Source: Desulfobacterales bacterium | GTDB lineage: Bacteria; Desulfobacterota; Desulfobacteria; Desulfobacterales; C00003060 | Reading direction: 5' to 3' | Assembly: GCA_030616425.1 (NCBI GenBank) | Contig: JAUWXJ010000075.1 | Coordinates: 1 to 10,493, forward strand | Length of the DNA: 10,493 bases | In this document: positions 1 through 6,797 of the stretch, piece by piece | Layout of the letters: the number at the start of each line of letters is the position of its first letter | Position numbering within the stretch: position 1 is the first letter of the stretch | Notes under the pieces: model-generated | What the model was told of the DNA's origin: nothing | The model's input: only the letters and a program-made list of their open reading frames with translations | Databases searched by the model: none | Translations under genes and position numbers: made by a program

Positions 1-340
1 TGAATATTGCCTGACAAGTCCCACAACGGCACCATATTCGGCATAAGGTCTTGACCCATTTACAAATGGCTACTGAGCTTGTATCCCACATCGACGTGTG
101 CCTGGTTCATGGAGTTCAATGCATTCTGCCGCCAACGAGCAGGATGAGATTTGAGCTGACTCAAAAAGAGATCCCCCTTGGGGGTGAGAGCATTATTTAT
201 TGCAAACAATATTATGCTCTCCTTAGTAATTCCCTTTCAACTAAAGAAACGGAGAATTGTGGCAGTGGAAGAATGGCCAGAGGCGTGAATCGCGAATTCG
301 TCAAGCGTAAACTGGAAGCTGAATAACGAATAACAGAATC
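1..340. other. Leading non-coding or unresolved stretch
   Basis: No gene here can be supported. A frame open from position 2 to the TAA at 44-46 could be the last 14 codons of a gene entering from the left, but that is too short to test. A 91-codon frame (51-326, TTG start) has no recognisable domain, no ribosome site and an unconvincing composition. Small symmetric sequences are present: CCATTT-AC-AAATGG at 56-69, and a CCCCC/GGGGG inverted repeat at 173-184 whose two-base spacer leaves only about four usable pairs. Neither is followed by a T-run on the plus strand, so I do not call terminators. The promoter of the following tsaC gene should lie here, but no convincing -35/-10 pair stands out. 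Confidence 0.5.
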
Positions 341-982
341 ATGAAAAGCTGCGAAATCCTGCCTGTGGACCCCGAATCTCCTGATCAGGACACAATCGCC
401 AAGGCTGCCGCACTGATCAAAAAGGGTGGTCTTGTGGTTTTTCCCACCAGCAGCTTTTACGGCCTCGGCACAGAGGCGTTTAATGCCGAGGCCGTAGGCA
501 AAGTCTTTCGGGTCAAGAAGCGTGACCCCCAAAAGCCTCTTCTTATCCTGATTGCCTCACTGGCGGATCTTACCCCGTTGGTTCGAGCGGTTCCAAAGAC
601 AGCAACGCGCTTAATGGAAGCCTTTTGGCCAGGCAGGCTCACAATTATTTTTCAAGCTGCAGATCTTCTTCCACCCAACCTCACCGGTCACACAGGACAA
701 ATCGGGATACGCCTTGCGGGCCATCCCGTGGCCTGCAGCCTGGCAAAAGCAGTAGGAAGCCCCATCACGGGGACGAGCGCCAATCTTTCTGGAAAAGGCG
801 GCTGCACTGCAGTGGCCCAGCTGTACCAACACATCAGGGACCAAGTCGATTTGATCTTGGACGCGGGACGACTTGAGGGTGGAGAGGGATCCACAGTGGT
901 GGATGTAACCGTGGATCCCCCGAAGATCCTTCGCCAGGGCGGGATTGGTGCTAAAAGGATCACGCCCCTCTTGGACGGATGA
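341..982 (+). CDS. tsaC: Threonylcarbamoyl-AMP synthase (TsaC/Sua5/YrdC family)
   Basis: The 213-aa product should make L-threonylcarbamoyl-AMP from threonine, bicarbonate and ATP. This is the first step of the t6A37 modification of ANN-decoding tRNAs, in the cytoplasm. The single YrdC domain fills nearly the whole protein. Visible family motifs are FPTSSFYGLG at 34-43, KKRDPQKPL at 59-67, WPGRLTII at 96-103, GIRLAGHP at 122-129, TGTSANLSG at 143-151 and GSTVVDVT at 183-190. There is no C-terminal Sua5 domain, so it is the short TsaC type. The usual PT-(E/D)-T-x-YGLG substrate loop reads PTSSFYGLG here, a modest divergence. The start is fixed by an in-frame TGA at 320-322 with no other initiator before the ATG at 341. 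The Shine-Dalgarno is weak. The gene converges on the next one across 96 bp. Family assignment is firm; activity is inferred. Confidence 0.93.
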   Translation: MKSCEILPVDPESPDQDTIAKAAALIKKGGLVVFPTSSFYGLGTEAFNAEAVGKVFRVKKRDPQKPLLILIASLADLTPLVRAVPKTATRLMEAFWPGRLTIIFQAADLLPPNLTGHTGQIGIRLAGHPVACSLAKAVGSPITGTSANLSGKGGCTAVAQLYQHIRDQVDLILDAGRLEGGEGSTVVDVTVDPPKILRQGGIGAKRITPLLDG

Positions 983-1078
983 CTACCTAAACCGGGAATA
1001 TCCCGAGCGGGGAGCTTGCTGGCCCTGTAGCTCTAATTTGCGCCTGGGAACCCTTGTGTACGCTAGCAGTCGTGCTAT

Positions 1079-2119
1079 TCAGATCAGATAAGGATGGTAT
1101 TTTTCACGACCGCCACCCTGTACTGTAATGACCGCTGACCAGCCCGGGCCCTTCACAGATACACGCACGGACTGACCATCTTGAGTTTTGCTATAGGCTG
1201 CGCAAAGGGTTGCGGCCTCGTATACGATCTCCTCTGGGGCACCAAAAGGGATCAAGCAGGTGGGACCAGGTATATCCATCATGTGCAGTTTAATATCTTT
1301 GTCAGGATCTATGAGCCTTGAGATTCTTCTGTTGTCTTCTGTGGTCCGACCCACAACAACCTTGTAAGTGTCGTGGAGGCGAAAATGGCGGCCGCATTTT
1401 AGAAGCTCAAAGTCTCGCTCCTGACACTCATCCTGGTGTTCAAGGAGATCCTTTACCCGCTTGGAAAAGCCCGGATCCGTGAGGAGGCACCCGCCGGCCG
1501 GAGTGGGATAATCGGTAATTCCAAACGCCTCGGCAAGCTTCATTTGTCGTTTTCGGGAGCGACCCGAAATATCCAAGAGGCGTTCACGATCCAACAGGCC
1601 GCGTTCTTCAGGAACCGTGGGAGGGAGGAGCTTGGCGCTTAACGGGCGAACGACAAAACCGGCGAGGCCAGACCTTTTTTCAACATAGCGGAGCGACGGT
1701 TTGGTCTGGGACATGGGACGCTGGCCCAAGACCTCGCCGGTAAAAAGAAAATCAAATTCTTCTCTTTTCATCATTGAACCGGCAATTTCAAGCATCAGAG
1801 CGTGACAATCGAGGCAGGGGTTCATGTTACTGCCATAGCCGCATTTGGGATTCTTCAGCATCTCCACATAGACCTCAGTAATATTCTTCACTGTTAGATG
1901 AATCCCTGTCATGCGAGCAGCGCTTCGGGCTCTGTTTGAACTGAAAAAGGGGGTTTCGAGATTAATCCATGCTACCTCGACCCCTTGCTCCTTGAGAACC
2001 AGTGCGGAAAGGATGCTGTCGAGCCCCCCAGAGGTAAGGCCGAGGCCACGAACCACAGCAGGCCCGGTTTTCTGGGTTGTGCCGTCAAATGAGTTTTCTT
2101 GCTCGGAGGTAGAGACCAT
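1079..2119 (-). CDS. PP-loop ATPase, probable tRNA sulfurtransferase (MnmA/ThiI-like)
   Basis: The 346-aa protein begins its conserved part with the PP-loop SGGLDS (30-35), the ATP-pyrophosphatase signature of tRNA thiolases such as MnmA, ThiI and TtuA. These enzymes adenylate a uridine and replace its oxygen with sulfur. Other conserved-looking blocks are GSNMNPCLDCHALM (97-110), FTGEVLGQRP (126-135) and TPAGGCLLTD (206-215). C102, C105 and C211 form a CxxC plus distant Cys set resembling the cluster ligands of iron-sulfur thiolases. C93 is also nearby. The C-terminal region (about 220-346) is not typical MnmA, and I cannot name its domain with certainty. The ATG at 2119 has no good ribosome site and gives about 21 extra residues before the conserved core. 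A GTG at codon 22 (2056-2054) is an alternative start. I know relatives annotated as tRNA 4-thiouridine synthase or thiouridylase in this clade. The modified base is unknown. Confidence 0.75.
   Translation of the reverse strand: MVSTSEQENSFDGTTQKTGPAVVRGLGLTSGGLDSILSALVLKEQGVEVAWINLETPFFSSNRARSAARMTGIHLTVKNITEVYVEMLKNPKCGYGSNMNPCLDCHALMLEIAGSMMKREEFDFLFTGEVLGQRPMSQTKPSLRYVEKRSGLAGFVVRPLSAKLLPPTVPEERGLLDRERLLDISGRSRKRQMKLAEAFGITDYPTPAGGCLLTDPGFSKRVKDLLEHQDECQERDFELLKCGRHFRLHDTYKVVVGRTTEDNRRISRLIDPDKDIKLHMMDIPGPTCLIPFGAPEEIVYEAATLCAAYSKTQDGQSVRVSVKGPGWSAVITVQGGGREKYHPYLI
2105..2110 (+). promoter_or_regulatory. Ribosome binding site of nth
   Basis: GGAGGT lies 7 bases before the ATG at 2118. 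It decides the nth start against the much longer frame that stays open back to 1911. The site lies inside the 5' end of the oppositely directed PP-loop gene if that gene starts at 2119. Confidence 0.75.
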
Positions 2120-2762
2120 GGCTGAGAAAATGGCTACAAGGCGTATTAAGGAAATCTTAAGAATATTAGGAAGAACCTATCCTGATGTCAAGACGGCCCT
2201 GCGCCACAGAAGTCCGGTGGAACTGCTGGTTGCCACGATTCTGTCGGCCCAGTGTACAGATAAGCAGGTTAATCAGGTAACCGCGACCCTGTTCAGGAAA
2301 CTACGAACAGCAAAAGACTTTGCTGAGGTGCCCCTTTCCGATCTGGAGGGAATGATCCGTCCCACAGGTTTCTACAAAAACAAGGCAAAGAGCATAAAGG
2401 CATGCTGTGTAGCATTGACGGAAAAACATGAGGGAAAGGTCCCGGACAATATGGAGGCCCTGCTTCAACTACCTGGCATCGGGAGAAAGACGGCCAACGT
2501 CATACTTGGAAGCGCTTTTGGTATCCCTGGAATTGTGGTTGATACGCACGTAAAACGCGTATCTCAGCGCATAGGCCTTACCAAGGAGCGTGACCCTGTC
2601 AAAATCGAATTTGATCTAATGCCCCTGATTCCCAAGAAGAACTGGATAGGCTTCTCGCACCAGATGATCTGGCACGGTAGAGCCTTGTGCAAAGCCCGCA
2701 AACCAAACTGCCCCGCATGCCCCCTGCGCGACCTGTGCGATTATGGACGCGAGACCACTTGA
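2118..2762 (+). CDS. nth: Endonuclease III, [4Fe-4S] DNA glycosylase/AP lyase
   Basis: The 214-aa protein removes oxidised pyrimidines from DNA and nicks the abasic site, in base excision repair. The length is typical of bacterial Nth. The helix-hairpin-helix LPGIGRKTA (118-126) carries the catalytic lysine K124, and VDTHVKRV (141-148) carries the catalytic aspartate D142. The C-terminal cluster loop is complete as C191-x6-C198-x2-C201-x5-C207. The N-terminal block ILSAQCTDKQVN (41-52) is also classic. The start at 2118 is chosen because of GGAGGT 7 bases upstream and because the preceding in-frame codons are antisense to the PP-loop gene and resemble no Nth leader. The initiation codon overlaps the divergent ATG by two bases. 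The stop is TGA at 2760-2762, followed by a small CACCA/TGGTG hairpin (2778-2791) without a T-run. Confidence 0.96.
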   Translation: MAEKMATRRIKEILRILGRTYPDVKTALRHRSPVELLVATILSAQCTDKQVNQVTATLFRKLRTAKDFAEVPLSDLEGMIRPTGFYKNKAKSIKACCVALTEKHEGKVPDNMEALLQLPGIGRKTANVILGSAFGIPGIVVDTHVKRVSQRIGLTKERDPVKIEFDLMPLIPKKNWIGFSHQMIWHGRALCKARKPNCPACPLRDLCDYGRETT

Positions 2763-2981
2763 GCCGGTATGGCTGGCCACCATCCGTGGTGAGGAAAAAC
2801 CACCAATATGAAGTATTACTCTTGTTACCAGTTGTTTCATTCTAGGTGGGGAGGGAGTTTTCTGAAAAAAGCGTGATACCGAGAACTTGGCAGGATGCTC
2901 AATCAAGACGGATGAATATTATCACGGTTTTTGAAGAAAATTTCCTCCTCACCCATTGAAACGTCTAATGCATCATTTGTA

Positions 2982-3734
2982 TCAAAGTTCATTCAATCCA
3001 AAACAGGCCTTTGCATTCTGCGTGGTCTGGGCAGCAATCTCCTCGAGTGGGATCCCCTTGACTCGCGCCACCTCCTGTAACGTAACCTGGACATGGACCG
3101 GCCTTGCAACCAGTTCCTGGTACTGAACCGGGCTATCTGTTTCGAGCAGCAGGTTGGAAAGTGGAACCGCATCGATTGCCTTTGCATGGTAAGGGTTGTA
3201 CAAGAGTGCCGGGGTAGCTGACATGTAGTAGCCCTCTGCTGCGATGAGAGGGATTAGGTCTAGAGAGCCGCTGTACCAGTGAAAGATCGCCTTTTCCAAT
3301 CCAGACTCTTTTACCATGCGGTAGGCGGTCTCGTGCACGAACCGGCAATGAACGATAACCGGCTTGTAATGTCTCTTCGCTATGGCAAGGAGTTGTTCAA
3401 AAATAGCCTTCTGGATCTTCTTTTTTGTCTTGGCCTTGTAGTCCAAGCCCACCTCACCCAGGGCCACACAGTGCTTCAGGTTTGTATCAATATAGGCAAG
3501 GGTCTCGTCATCATGATCTGGGTTGAGGCGCCATGGGTGATACCCTATGGCTGGAAAGACAAATCCTGGATGCCGGCGTGCCATCTCTATAGTCTTCTGA
3601 TTGGAGGAGATGTCCTGTCCAACTGCTACAATGCCCAGCACACCCCTTTCCCGCGCCTCTTTGATGGCTGCCTCCGGGTCGGGCAATTCGTCCAAATGGG
3701 CATGTGTATCTATGACTGGGGGGAGCTTGATCAT
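2982..3734 (-). CDS. TatD-family metal-dependent hydrolase
   Basis: The 250-aa TIM-barrel amidohydrolase belongs to the TatD family, whose characterised members are metal-dependent 3'-5' DNA exonucleases. All the expected ligands are visible: H11 and H13 (DTHAHL), E94 (LGEVGLD), H129 (VIVHCR), H152 (FHWYSG) and D200 (LETDSP). The block IGYHPW (63-68) and a C-terminal helix (about 238-250) are also typical. The usual HCFSG motif reads HWYSG, a minor change that leaves the histidine intact. There is no signal peptide or membrane segment, so it is cytoplasmic. It stands alone, with 219 bp to nth and a repeat element upstream, so it is probably monocistronic. The ATG at 3734 has only a weak purine-rich site before it. 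I leave the symbol blank because TatD, YcfH and YjjV paralogues cannot be told apart here. Confidence 0.9.
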   Translation of the reverse strand: MIKLPPVIDTHAHLDELPDPEAAIKEARERGVLGIVAVGQDISSNQKTIEMARRHPGFVFPAIGYHPWRLNPDHDDETLAYIDTNLKHCVALGEVGLDYKAKTKKKIQKAIFEQLLAIAKRHYKPVIVHCRFVHETAYRMVKESGLEKAIFHWYSGSLDLIPLIAAEGYYMSATPALLYNPYHAKAIDAVPLSNLLLETDSPVQYQELVARPVHVQVTLQEVARVKGIPLEEIAAQTTQNAKACFGLNEL

Positions 3735-3772
3735 GCTTCATTCTTCATGGCTTGGCAAAAAGTTATTAGACG

Positions 3773-3897
3773 GACGGCTTCGTAAAAAGTTCATATGCAA
3801 GGCCTGCGAGTCTTGAGGAATGAGGCGTACATTCGGGTACGCCGCAATGACGAAAGACGAAGCACAACGCAGCAGATGGGCTTTTTACAAAGTCGTC
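3773..3897. mobile_element. MITE-like inverted-repeat element, about 125 bp
   Basis: The ends are imperfect terminal inverted repeats. GACGGCTTCGTAAAAAGT (3773-3790) matches the reverse complement of 3880-3897 at 15 of 18 positions. Inside is a perfect 7-bp stem, GGCGTAC (3824-3830) and GTACGCC (3837-3843), around a 6-base loop. There is no reading frame of note. I see no clear target-site duplication. The right repeat overlaps the end of the 127-aa gene and contains its TGA stop. I associate similar CTTCGTAAAAAG-ended repeats with many-copy families in Desulfobacterota genomes, but copy number cannot be judged from one window. It could also act as a transcript-end structure between the two minus-strand genes. 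Confidence 0.65.
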
Positions 3898-4279
3898 ATT
3901 CTTCGTAGATATAGATATGCTCAATTCCCGGCTTAAGAAAGAAGGTGCTCAACTCCACCTTTTTTTTGTTCGGCGAAAAGCTGATCACAAACTTCTTTTC
4001 ACAGGTCACCCGTTCAAGGCTTTTTATGTTGCTTAATTCAATCAAAGGGTTGCTGCAAAAAGCTACCTCTATGGTGCGATCCTCTTTGAAACCCACTATG
4101 TCGACCGGCCCCTCTGGAAAGCGGGGGTTACGAAACACAGGCAAGGGTTGAAGCCCTCTCTCCCTCAACCAGCCGTGCAGTACACAGCGGATGGTCTCTT
4201 TAACAACAGCATCCCTAAGGTATCCCCTTGGAATCGACCTGATTGCCACCAATATCCTCTTCTTGATTTCCTCTTTCAT
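3896..4279 (-). CDS. Uncharacterised 127-aa protein, possible PD-(D/E)XK-like fold
   Basis: I do not recognise this gene. The product is soluble, lysine- and arginine-rich, and has no signal peptide or membrane helix. The N-terminal half (1-45) looks helical. The C-terminal half looks alpha/beta: VDIVGF (59-64), RTIEVAF (68-74), a helix around 80-90, then KKFVISF (95-101) and a final strand at 120-125. The order D60, then E71-V-A73, then a helix and another strand resembles the PD-(D/E)XK nuclease core, but the catalytic lysine position is alanine, so a nuclease activity is doubtful. The ATG at 4279 has AGGGG just upstream; a stronger AAGGAGG lies at 4298-4304, too far away for this ATG. Its last codon and stop run into the repeat element 3773-3897, so the C-terminus may be altered. 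It is divergent from mutS2 across a 128-bp gap. Coding looks likely; function is unknown. Confidence 0.7.
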   Translation of the reverse strand: MKEEIKKRILVAIRSIPRGYLRDAVVKETIRCVLHGWLRERGLQPLPVFRNPRFPEGPVDIVGFKEDRTIEVAFCSNPLIELSNIKSLERVTCEKKFVISFSPNKKKVELSTFFLKPGIEHIYIYEE

Positions 4280-4407
4280 GGTTCCCCTAAAAAAGATCCT
4301 CCTTGACGCTTTTTTGAAGATCAGCTACTGAATTGCTTGAACAAAAACCTGCTCACTGTCAATACCTGAGACGTTATGGATGGTCAACCAGTAATTGAGT
4401 CTGAAAT
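4280..4407. promoter_or_regulatory. Divergent intergenic region upstream of mutS2 and the 127-aa gene
   Basis: Promoters for both flanking genes are expected in these 128 bp. A perfect TTGACA hexamer reads on the minus strand at 4362-4357, but no good -10 follows at 16-18 bases. On the plus strand, TTGAAC at 4337-4342 is followed by only a poor -10. A strong AAGGAGG on the minus strand at 4304-4298 lies 18 bases before the ATG at 4279. No operator-like palindrome stands out. Confidence 0.35.
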
Positions 4408-6792
4408 TTGAGTAATCATCTTTATCAAACCTTGGAATTCGACAAGGTCCTTGACGACCTGGCTTCCAGGACCCATTCTCCGCTTGCCGCTGAGCGCCTT
4501 CGGGGCCTGACACCCCTTTCGAGCCTCGAGCAGGTCCAAGAAAGTCTAGGAAGAGTCTCCGAGCTCCGCAGTTTTATGGACTCAGGTGAGTCTTTTCCCA
4601 TCGGCAATTTCGAGGACATAGATAGATATCTCCAGTTAGCAGCCAAGGAGGGGAGCTATATCGAGCCCGATGCCTTTCGCCATATTCATCAGGTACTCGA
4701 TTTAGCAGCAAGGATACACCACTTTCTCTCAAAAAACCGCACAGATTCTCCTCTTCTCAAGGAAGTCGGCGCACCTCTTGTCCCAAACCCTGGACTTACT
4801 CAGGAGATCAGCAAGAATATTGATCTGAAGACCTTGGAGATTCCTGACCGGGCAAGTCCGAATCTGACTAAGATTCGCCGCAAGCTGGCCCAGACACGTG
4901 AACAATTGCGCAGAGAACTGGATAATCTCCTTGAAAAACTCTGGCGGGCAGGTGTCTTACAAGAACGCCTGATCACCATGAGACAAGGACGGTGGGTCTT
5001 TCCAGTAAAAGAGACCCACCGACACCGGGTCAAGGGGGTCCTTCACGATCAGTCGGCAAGTGGTGCAACCTTTTTTGTGGAGCCACTCGAAACACTGGAG
5101 GTGAGCAACCGCGTCCGCCGCCTTGAAGCTGACGAGCGATACGAGATAGAAAAAGTGCTCCGTCGGCTCACAGACCTTGTTCGCACAAACCGCACCGACC
5201 TTGAACAGAACCTTGAGGTACTGATCTCTATCGATTGTATTCATGCGATGGCCTTGACCTCCAAAATGCTGGATCAACACGAACCTGCCCTCAGCACCTA
5301 TGGTTTCCTTGAAATCAAGAACGGGCGACATCCTTTGCTCATGCTCAGGAAGGATTCACCCTCTCCCGTAGTCCCTCTCGATCTTTCAATCGGGGACGGC
5401 TTCAACACACTGGTGATAACCGGGCCGAACGCTGGCGGAAAGACTGTGGCACTCAAGACCGTGGGACTCCTTGCCCTGATGGTCTCCTGCGGACTGCATA
5501 TACCTGCAGATCCAGATTCGCAGGTGCCTTTTTTCAACCGGATCTTTGCCCATGTGGGAGATGCCCAGTCGATTGAGATGGATCTTTCAACTTTCTCTGC
5601 CCATATGAAGGGAATCAAAGGAATCGTGGATGAAGCATCCGCTGGAGACCTCGCGCTCATTGATGAGATCGGAACCGGCACTGACCCACAGGCAGGGGCA
5701 GCCCTCGCCATGGCAGTGATAGAGGCCCTTACCAACAGAGGTGTTTTTACCATCGTTACAACGCATCAAGGCGCCTTGAAAGCATTTGCCCATCAAACAC
5801 CCGGTGTTGCAAACGGGGCAATGACCTTTGACAGCAAAACCCTCAGTCCAACCTACAGGTTCCAGCCTCATATCCCTGGTTCCAGCTACGCCCTTGAGAT
5901 CGCAAAGCGTATGGGACTCGCCGAAAGCATTGTCACACGCTCCAGATCTCTGATGCACCCTCATGCCCACCGATTAGAGGACCTATTATTGCGCCTCCAG
6001 GATCAGACCGAGCAGAACGAGCAATTGCAGAAAAACTTGGAGGCCCAAAAGCTTGTTCTCGAAGGCTTGACCAGACAGTACCAAGAAGAAAAAGATCTCC
6101 TTGCGCAAGAAGCCGGGCAATTGCGCCGCAAGGCCGCCGAGGAGGCGAGTGCCATTGTAAAGCAGGCTAATGCCACTGTGGAAAAGGCAATAAAAACTAT
6201 ACGCGACAGGAACGCCTCTCGCCAGGCCATCCTTGAAGCCAAGGCCCTCATCCAGGGGGAAAAAGAAAGCCTGAGAAAGGAGCTTGAGGCCACATCATCT
6301 CATGAAGTGTATAGAGGGGAAGATCAAATCACGGGAGAGGTCCGAGTCGGAAACCGTGTATACTGGACACGCGGTGGCGTGGCGGCGACCGTCCTGTCTG
6401 CTGAAGACACAACCGGTCATGTACTGATCGCCAGTGGCAACCTCAAGGTGCGGGTACCCAAAGCGGAATTGACACGGGCAAGAGACCTCGACAAATCACC
6501 ACCCAGCCCCCATTCACATGTTACAGCCCCTTTTCCAGACAGCGTGCGTACTGAAATCGATATTCGAGGAATGCAAGTAGATGAAGCCTTGGAAGCTGTG
6601 GATAAATTTATCGATGATGCATTGCTGGCAGGCCTAAGGGAGGTCCGTATAATCCATGGCGTGGGGACAGGCGCGCTGCGGAACAGCATAATACCATTCA
6701 TAGAGCAGCATCCTCTGGTGCATGCGACCTTGCCAGGGGGTCTCAACCAGGAAAACCGGGGCATCACCACAGCAAGAATCGGTAGCACCTAG
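4408..6792 (+). CDS. mutS2: Endonuclease MutS2 (MutS-family ATPase with Smr domain)
   Basis: The 794-aa protein is full length for MutS2. Family members suppress homologous recombination by acting on branched DNA, and in Firmicutes they also rescue collided ribosomes; which role applies here is not known. Order of parts: N-terminal core and clamp region (about 1-300), ATPase with Walker A GPNAGGKT (339-346) and Walker B LALIDEIGTGTD (415-426, D419/E420), a charged coiled coil (about 522-627), a basic linker region, and a C-terminal Smr domain (about 716-794) with EIDIRG (716-721) and HGVGTG (750-755). The MutS mismatch-recognition domain is absent, as usual. The Smr tail reads QENRGITTARI where EGGxGVTVVxL is common. 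The start is TTG at 4408, because an in-frame TGA lies at 4402-4404 and relatives begin a few residues before the TLEFDKVL block. No clear ribosome site precedes it. Confidence 0.96.
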   Translation: MSNHLYQTLEFDKVLDDLASRTHSPLAAERLRGLTPLSSLEQVQESLGRVSELRSFMDSGESFPIGNFEDIDRYLQLAAKEGSYIEPDAFRHIHQVLDLAARIHHFLSKNRTDSPLLKEVGAPLVPNPGLTQEISKNIDLKTLEIPDRASPNLTKIRRKLAQTREQLRRELDNLLEKLWRAGVLQERLITMRQGRWVFPVKETHRHRVKGVLHDQSASGATFFVEPLETLEVSNRVRRLEADERYEIEKVLRRLTDLVRTNRTDLEQNLEVLISIDCIHAMALTSKMLDQHEPALSTYGFLEIKNGRHPLLMLRKDSPSPVVPLDLSIGDGFNTLVITGPNAGGKTVALKTVGLLALMVSCGLHIPADPDSQVPFFNRIFAHVGDAQSIEMDLSTFSAHMKGIKGIVDEASAGDLALIDEIGTGTDPQAGAALAMAVIEALTNRGVFTIVTTHQGALKAFAHQTPGVANGAMTFDSKTLSPTYRFQPHIPGSSYALEIAKRMGLAESIVTRSRSLMHPHAHRLEDLLLRLQDQTEQNEQLQKNLEAQKLVLEGLTRQYQEEKDLLAQEAGQLRRKAAEEASAIVKQANATVEKAIKTIRDRNASRQAILEAKALIQGEKESLRKELEATSSHEVYRGEDQITGEVRVGNRVYWTRGGVAATVLSAEDTTGHVLIASGNLKVRVPKAELTRARDLDKSPPSPHSHVTAPFPDSVRTEIDIRGMQVDEALEAVDKFIDDALLAGLREVRIIHGVGTGALRNSIIPFIEQHPLVHATLPGGLNQENRGITTARIGST

Positions 6793-6797
6793 AATCA

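Noticed and set aside
173..195. CCCCC/GGGGG hairpin as a terminator
   Set aside because: The two-base spacer leaves a short stem; no T-run on the plus strand, and on the minus strand the T-run is offset and no minus-strand gene lies upstream.
51..326. A 91-codon plus-strand frame starting with TTG
   Set aside because: No domain, no ribosome site and a composition unlike the neighbouring proteins; not supportable as a gene.
992..1006. CGGGA-ATA-TCCCG hairpin as a terminator between tsaC and the PP-loop gene
   Set aside because: Five-pair stem without a T-run on either side; too weak to call.
1911..2117. A 69-codon N-terminal extension of nth
   Set aside because: It is antisense to the PP-loop gene, whose SGGLDS and flanking motifs lie in this stretch, and a good ribosome site points to the ATG at 2118.
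2616..2906. A 96-codon minus-strand frame over the end of nth
   Set aside because: Mostly antisense to nth, with no motif and no ribosome site; a shadow frame.
3279..3785. A 168-codon plus-strand frame over the TatD gene
   Set aside because: Antisense to a gene with a full set of catalytic residues; no independent support.
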